Of a stretch of 64,000 bases of DNA, positions 58,860 to 64,000 are shown piece by piece. Numbering within the stretch: position 1 is the stretch's first letter; each line of letters opens with the position of its first letter. The notes under the pieces were generated by a model. It did no database searches, was not told the origin of the DNA, and saw only the letters and a list, made by a program, of their open reading frames with translations. The DNA is taken from positions 130,156,142-130,220,141 of the forward strand of contig CM067443.1 of assembly GCA_034508935.3 (NCBI GenBank), written 5' to 3'. The stretch comes from Berghia stephanieae. Lineage: Eukaryota > Mollusca > Gastropoda > Nudibranchia > Aeolidiidae. Position numbers and translations under genes: made by a program.

Positions 58860-59292
58860 ATAGTCAAACTTTAGTAGGTTTAATGAAGTCTTGTCACACA
58901 CGCGTGGTACACCTATACGAATTTCCCTGCCACTGCCACCCAGACACACTAACATCTGACAAGGAGTGAGGGCTGTGGAAGAACCACAGACTACCGTGTG
59001 CAAACATTGGCGATTGGTATCGGATGGCAAACTGTGATCGTTTGAATTTGAAATGATTCGAAACACTCGTTACCCCTCCGCTCGCTCGAATCCTGATCGT
59101 CTCAAGCTCGTCTCACGTGTCAAGATCGTCTCAAGCTCACAACCCGCCTGATCGTTTTACGATCGAGTAATCGTTTTACTAACTCGCTCTTCCGGCATTG
59201 AGATCGAGCACTGACTCGTGGCTTGGCGCTCGATCGTCGATCGAGTAAAAGCGATCAAATAACCCAACACTACTTTATAAACATAAACAAAC

Positions 59293-59370
59293 ATGGCTGA
59301 TGACATACACGTCAGGTTGTGTCTTCAAGATATCGTAAAGCTTGATTTAGAAGTGAAAGCTGTTATTCAA
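59293..59370 (+). CDS. Probable first coding exon of an unrecognised host gene
   Basis: The ATG at 59293 has a strong animal start context (AAACATGG) and an in-frame TAA nine bases upstream. It opens MADDIHVRLCLQDIVKLDLE and six more residues ending ..VIQ, then a good donor, CAA|GTAAGT. A 26-codon first exon with a clean start and donor is unlikely in random DNA, and the sequence is not that of a known transposon end. Downstream exons are not visible: the intron is occupied by the 4.4-kb CAGGG element, and the window ends 100 bp later. I do not recognise the protein. The pre-insertion 5' flank would be the 50 bp at 56373-56422. Confidence 0.45.
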
Positions 59371-59966
59371 GTAAGTGCATGTCTTTTGATTTCCTTAAAC
59401 AATAATTCTGTTTCTTTTTATGTTCCCCCCCACTTTATAATCAATAACTCGGGAGAAATTCCATATGGCTGCGGCTATTCGGACCAGGGCTGAGACTGAG
59501 AATCTTCGGCCTAAAAAAAGCCTAAAGGCGGATTTCCGCCTAAATTTTCTGGCCATCCCCATCACAATTCCTCCTGTTTCAAATTTTGTTTTGATAAATA
59601 AACAGTGATTTTGAGAATTTCTCAGAAATTTTCCGCTGAATTTGCCATGTCAAACATTTTCCTCCAAACCACAAAATCACCATTATTCAAATATGTCTTT
59701 CTTATACTTATATCTAGACGTCTATAATAAGTACTTATGTCATATTTTGACACTTGTGCCTGTGCTCAGTCTCGTGAAATTTGGTGACGGTCTCGTTTTT
59801 ATGACGTCGGGCCAGACAGAATGGCACCAGATGTCTCAATTGACACAGACGACCAGTGGTTTTTTGCTAGTTGATGGTTGAAGTTGAAGGGGAAGGGGTG
59901 GGACAAATGGGTCTGGATTTTTTTCTCTGTTGTAGTTGTAGTTGTAGGTACCTATTGCCTTTTTAA

Positions 59967-60035
<69 letters not shown>

Positions 60036-60670
60036 TCTCTCTGTCTCTGTCTCTCTCTCTTTCTCTTTCCCTTTGCCTTTCTTTCTATTCCTCTTTTCTT
60101 CTTTTTTGATATAGAATTCATACAATCAATACATAAATTATGCTGGTAGAGAAGTCTCCTCTTTTTACACTTTGCTTGTGTTTGATCGATAGACGGAGAC
60201 ATATTCCTCCTTTTTGAAAAATTGCTATTATCATCACTGAATAAAAAAAATACTCACCAAAACCACTACATCAACCACCACCACATCATCATCCCTACCA
60301 CCACTACTACTACAAATAAAACTACATCATCCCTACCACCACTACTACTTCAATTACCACCACATCATTACTACTACAATCACCACGACACAATCATCTC
60401 TAAAAGACCACCACTACTACTACAACCACCACCACATCATCATCTCGAAGACCACTCCTACTACAACCACCACCACACCATCATCCCTAGCACCACTTAC
60501 TACAAATAACACCACATCATCCCTACCACCACTACAACTACCACTACATTATCATTCCTACTACAACCACCACCACATCATCCACCCTACTACCATTTCT
60601 ACAACCACCACCAGATCATCATCCCTGCCACCACTACTACTACAACCACCACAACATCATCTCTACTACT

Positions 60671-63475
60671 GGGAAATTCCACGGGTAACGGACTGACAAA
60701 TCAGACCAAAAATGCATACATTTCGTGCTCTGAAATGCAATGTATTTATTGTATGGAGCTAATATTTTCCATCGACGTGTATCATGTCTGCCCTCATGAT
60801 ATATCAAAAGGATAAAGTTGAATCTTTATCAACTTGAATTTTTTTTGACATTATAATGTTGGTAACAGACTGACATCAGAAAATCCATCTTTTTCAATTT
60901 TATATGTAGATGGATCAAACTTTCTGAAGTTAAACCTTCCAGTAACAAATAAGTTATTTTATAGTAACCACGAGATGTTGTTCTACAACCCACTAGCAAT
61001 ATTTAAAAGATTGTCCAAAATTTGAATCTGCAGTCTCTGAAAAAGTGTCGGTAACGGACTGACAAATGGATGGAATTTTATTACTCAGAATAATGGTTAC
61101 TACATAAAATCCAGAGCAAAGAACAAATTATGTAATTATGAGCAACACTGAATACCCAGTGTGATTGATCAAACCAATACTCTTCCTTATATGGATGTCA
61201 AGCTACATTGGGCATGATGAGTAACTCGATGGGTGACATCTGATTACCTCGATCCCAACTTTGCTTTTGAAAAAATTGAATAATGAAATAATGATTCGCG
61301 GAGTTGAAATCTATTCTGTCAAAGCCAAACGGGAATTTTATTTCAACTATGAAATTAAATTATCAAAAGAAAAAAAAGGTAGATAAGAAAGGACTTTAAA
61401 ACTGGGGAAGTTTTAACATTCTTTTGGTACTTATTTTTGAAGCTTAATTTCTATTCTGTATTTCATCTTGATTCCTCAAGCTTAGGAATTGTCAATAGGC
61501 CATGACAGTCACTTCAAACTGGTCGATAGTATTGGCAGTCAATCTCTTCCTCATCTGCACTTGACCAGAAAGCCAGTTTTAAGATCTGAGAAAGATCTTC
61601 AAAAATTTCATTTGGACCATTTTATCCTTGATTGTTACAATTTTCCTATGCAGATTGTGGGATTTCTCTTAGAAGTACATTCTGAGGTTCTGAGGGAGCA
61701 AAATAAACTCAAGCCAATTTTGATTCCTGGATGAAATTCACTAACAATCGACAACCTCTTTTTCAGGGTTTTTACAGGAAACTTTTCTGAATTTTCGTCC
61801 TTTCTCTTTTTTCATCTCTCACAATTCACAATTATGAAATCTTTTTCCCTTGGTGCTCGCCAAGAGTACTTCTTGTCCAAATAGTAATTGTCGATCAAAT
61901 TATTTTATTTCATCTTGAAAGCCCATTTCCATGATTAAAATATTTCAAAAACCATTGGTTGATGTATTGCAGTACAGGCATAGTTAATTTTTTTTTAAAT
62001 TTTTTGGGAGGATTGTAGACCCTCAAAGTTGAATTCAGTATTTTACTTTCCTGTGCTGAAATGTGAGGCAGATGTGGATTTAGGTGTGCTTGGTTTACTT
62101 TCTTTTGGAGTTGTAGATTGATCGGCTTTTCTCTCTTTTTTTTTCATTTTGCTTGAAAAATCCCGTTATTTCTTTTAAGCGTCCTTTACAATCACTTTCA
62201 AGTTTTCTTTGAGACTCCTGCTTTTGTTGCCTATCTTTTTCCTAAACAATGTAATGCCCATCAGTTTTCAGTCTTTCTTGATAATTTGAACCATGGATAG
62301 AGTAGGCATCTTGAACCTGTGAATAAAGAAAATTGAGCGAAATTACATCATAAGCTATGAAAGTCAAATCGGAATAAAAATAAAAAGCAAATCTTGTTTT
62401 CTTAAAAATAATACAGCAAAACTAAGAAAATAAAACTCATTTCTAACTTGTATCACATTACTTTGTAACAACTAGAATATGACATTAAACACAGCTAAAC
62501 AGCTTGCTGACCCACAACATTTAAAGCCTCAGTGACTCAAAAGTTTTTCACATTAATTTAAATGTTTGATTTCTTTTTTTTTTTCTCCCAGGGCTTCTTG
62601 CCCCTTTAACAGAAGACTACTACTGGCTCCATTGTCATAAGGACATTATAGAACAATAAACAGTGTTTTTCCCTCAATTCAAACATAGCAAAAATCTTCA
62701 AGTGATCAAAAGATTCACAAGCTTTAAAAGATTCAACTTACCTATTGCAAAATAGCAGGCTTGATGCTGAAGGCCAGTGTTTGAAATTTTATGATCCAAA
62801 TGTTTATAAAATGGCTGTTTGATCAGTTGAAACACATTGGAGTGGAGATTACTCTTGAGACTTAAAAAATAACTTTTATATATTGTTTTTGAATTAAAAT
62901 AGAATTAGTCAGTCAGTTACTGTCAGTCAGTTACCCTAAAAAATGTCAGTCCGTTACCCAACAAAAGTACCTTAAATGATAAATTTCTTGAAAAATTATC
63001 TTACAGTGCTAAAGCCATTCATGTAAGAACAGAAAATCTGAAATAGTGAGTCTGTACAACAATCACATCTTTCGTAGATGAAAAAATACTGTTTTAATGG
63101 TAACGGACTGACATACAATTTCCCAAGGTCATTAAAACGACCGATGAGGACAACATTTCATTAAAATCGTAAATTTCAATGTTTATCTAGGTTCCTGATA
63201 CTTATAATTGTTTTAATATCAATAAACAACAGCAAAGGTGGCTATAATTTGTAGCACTTGCAAGATTTATAATATTGAGCAAATATTCTTTTCGTTCTTC
63301 AAATAGGGGATACCCTTACATAAAGCTACAATAAGCATCCTGTACCACAAATATGCACGAAATATCCTTATATTCATAATCCTGAATGATTTTCCAACAA
63401 ATTGGTACCAAATTTTAATATGTTCTTAAGGATTTGTAAAACACCCCTTCGGTTGACATTTTCGTGGAATTTCCC
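60671..63475. mobile_element. 2.8-kb element with GGGAAATTCCACG ends and GGTAACGGACTGACA repeats
   Basis: Ends are GGGAAATTCCACG and CGTGGAATTTCCC (13-bp perfect inverted repeat). The flanks are TACTACT and TACTAC, so a 4-6 bp duplication is possible but masked by the trinucleotide target. GGTAACGGACTGACA lies at 60684, 60861 (one mismatch) and 61050 near the left end. It lies inverted at 62921 (one mismatch) and 62944 near the right, with a partial copy at 62908, and direct at 63099. An open frame at 61489-61734 (FHLDHFILDCYNFPMQIVGF, LLEVHSEVLREQNKLKP) and a minus-strand segment at about 62130-62330 (YSIHGSNYQERLKTDGHYIV, EKDRQQKQESQRKLE, with stops) look coding-derived. Neither is recognised. 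Family unknown. Confidence 0.75.
61489..61734 (+). other. Unrecognised open frame inside the 2.8-kb element
   Basis: 81 codons with ordinary, non-repetitive amino-acid composition (HLTRKPVLRSEKDLQKFHLD, LLEVHSEVLREQNKLKPILI). No DDE, helicase or other catalytic motif is visible, and no splice sites could be tied to it. It could be an exon of a transposase gene, an accessory frame or chance. Confidence 0.25.
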
Positions 63476-63894
63476 TACTACAAATACACCACATCATCGT
63501 TCCTACCACAGCTACTACAACCACCACACAATCATCCATACGACCACTACTACTACAATCACTACCACATCATCCCTACCACCGCTACTACTACAACCAC
63601 CACCACACAATCATCCATACGACCACTACTACCACAATCACTACCACACCATCCCTACCACCACCACTACTACAACCACCACCACCTAATCATCACCACC
63701 AAATGTTGTAATTACACTTTCAACTTTTAAAATTCCACCGAGTCGTGTCAGATATTGCTGCGAGACAAATTTTGGATCGCATCTCAGTAAATTTTAGTGA
63801 AATTCAAATTTATAGGTTATGGTCGCATGAATGGGTCATGATCTTTACAATGAAAAATTTCCTCCTTTTTTGTAACTAGTCATTCTCACTCCTG

Positions 63895-64000
63895 TCGGAC
63901 TCAGTCTGAATGAATATAAATATAATCGGACTCCAGATCCAATGCGCATGTGCAATCAACAGGTTTTTTGGTCTCAGTAATAGTCTTCCATGGCAGTGGC
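63895..64000. other. Right edge of window
   Basis: The target duplication TCGGAC (63895-63900), then about 100 bp of unique-looking DNA with no exon recognised. Confidence 0.4.

Larger units (their letters stand above)
56431..59272. mobile_element. hAT-type element, exact 8-bp duplication, just upstream of a host exon
   Basis: Ends are TAGTGCTGGGT and ACCCAACACTA (11-bp inverted repeat, one mismatch). CTTTATAA is duplicated exactly at 56423-56430 and 59273-59280. TAGTGYTGGG ends with an 8-bp duplication are typical of hAT (family knowledge). Both subterminal regions (56440-56570 and 59080-59262) are dense in GATCGAG / CTCGATC motifs, likely transposase-binding repeats. The interior holds AC, GAT and GT arrays, a duplicated AGCAGGTTCCA unit (57221 and 57350), and two SINEs. 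No transposase frame. It ends 20 bp before the ATG at 59293. Confidence 0.87.
59485..63894 (-). mobile_element. CAGGG element, full length, split by another transposon
   Basis: Minus-strand copy: the 5' end is at 63894 (CAGGAGTGAGAATGAC reversed) and the 3' end at 59485 (CAGGGCTGAG, then TGAGAATCTTCGGCC). TCGGAC is duplicated exactly at 59479-59484 and 63895-63900. Parts in the same order as 45570-47440: 5' unique (63700-63894), minisatellite (63480-63700 continuing at 60245-60670), middle, CT array (59970-60062), 3' unique (59520-59890) with AAAGGCGGATTTCCGCC. The minisatellite is interrupted by the element at 60671-63475. Without it the copy is about 1.6 kb. It sits in the first intron of the putative gene at 59293. 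Confidence 0.87.

Overview
The window is animal nuclear DNA: a spliced host gene with GT-AG introns, several tRNA-derived SINE families, LINE remnants, many class II elements and long simple repeats. The mix (CT/GA, TAG, AAT and GT arrays, SINEs whose tails contain an AAAGCGCT motif, microsatellite-cored elements) looks most like a lophotrochozoan, probably a mollusc. That taxonomic call is inference. No prokaryotic genes, CRISPR arrays, operons or rRNA genes were seen.

The one complete host gene is METTL2 (tRNA N3-methylcytidine methyltransferase) on the minus strand, 43981 down to 32176. All nine coding exons can be assigned with matching splice phases, giving 372 codons plus a stop. Its introns carry a SINE, a LINE reverse-transcriptase remnant, tRNA-derived SINEs and long GA and AAT arrays. 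A second possible host gene is seen only as a first coding exon at 59293-59370 (plus), packed between transposons.

1-20 kb is a repeat graveyard. It holds a roughly 530-bp SINE family with exact 11-13 bp target-site duplications and a 3' half shared with a LINE 3' end, tRNA SINEs, a GC-rich unclassified island (6.2-7.35 kb), minisatellite-bearing elements (8.9-12 kb), a decayed hAT transposase, a Helitron helicase tail and a MITE nested in a SINE. 19.7-32 kb is a DNA-transposon cluster: a pogo/Tigger-type MITE, two tandem partial copies of a Mutator-type (PF20700-like) transposase gene, a nearly complete spliced Mutator-type transposase gene at 27.1-29.7 kb, and two direct copies of a pogo-like DDE transposase fragment 5 kb apart. 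32-44 kb is METTL2.

45-64 kb is a stack of nested elements whose ends can be read directly. A fold-back element (45300-47514) is split by a 1.9-kb element with CAGGGSTGAGAAT ends and a TTATAT duplication. A hAT MITE lies at 47810-48227. A long-TIR element lies at 54118-56365. A 2.8-kb hAT-type element with an exact 8-bp CTTTATAA duplication (56431-59272) ends 20 bp before the ATG of the second host gene. A second full copy of the CAGGG element (59485-63894, TCGGAC duplication) is split by a 2.8-kb element carrying repeated GGTAACGGACTGACA motifs.

The least familiar material is this set of microsatellite-carrying CAGGG elements and the GGTAACGGACTGACA element. The apparently scattered GA/CT arrays and GTGGTGGTTGTAG minisatellites at 45-47 and 59-64 kb are cargo of one mobile family. 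All element calls come from reading ends and duplications by eye; no database search was possible.
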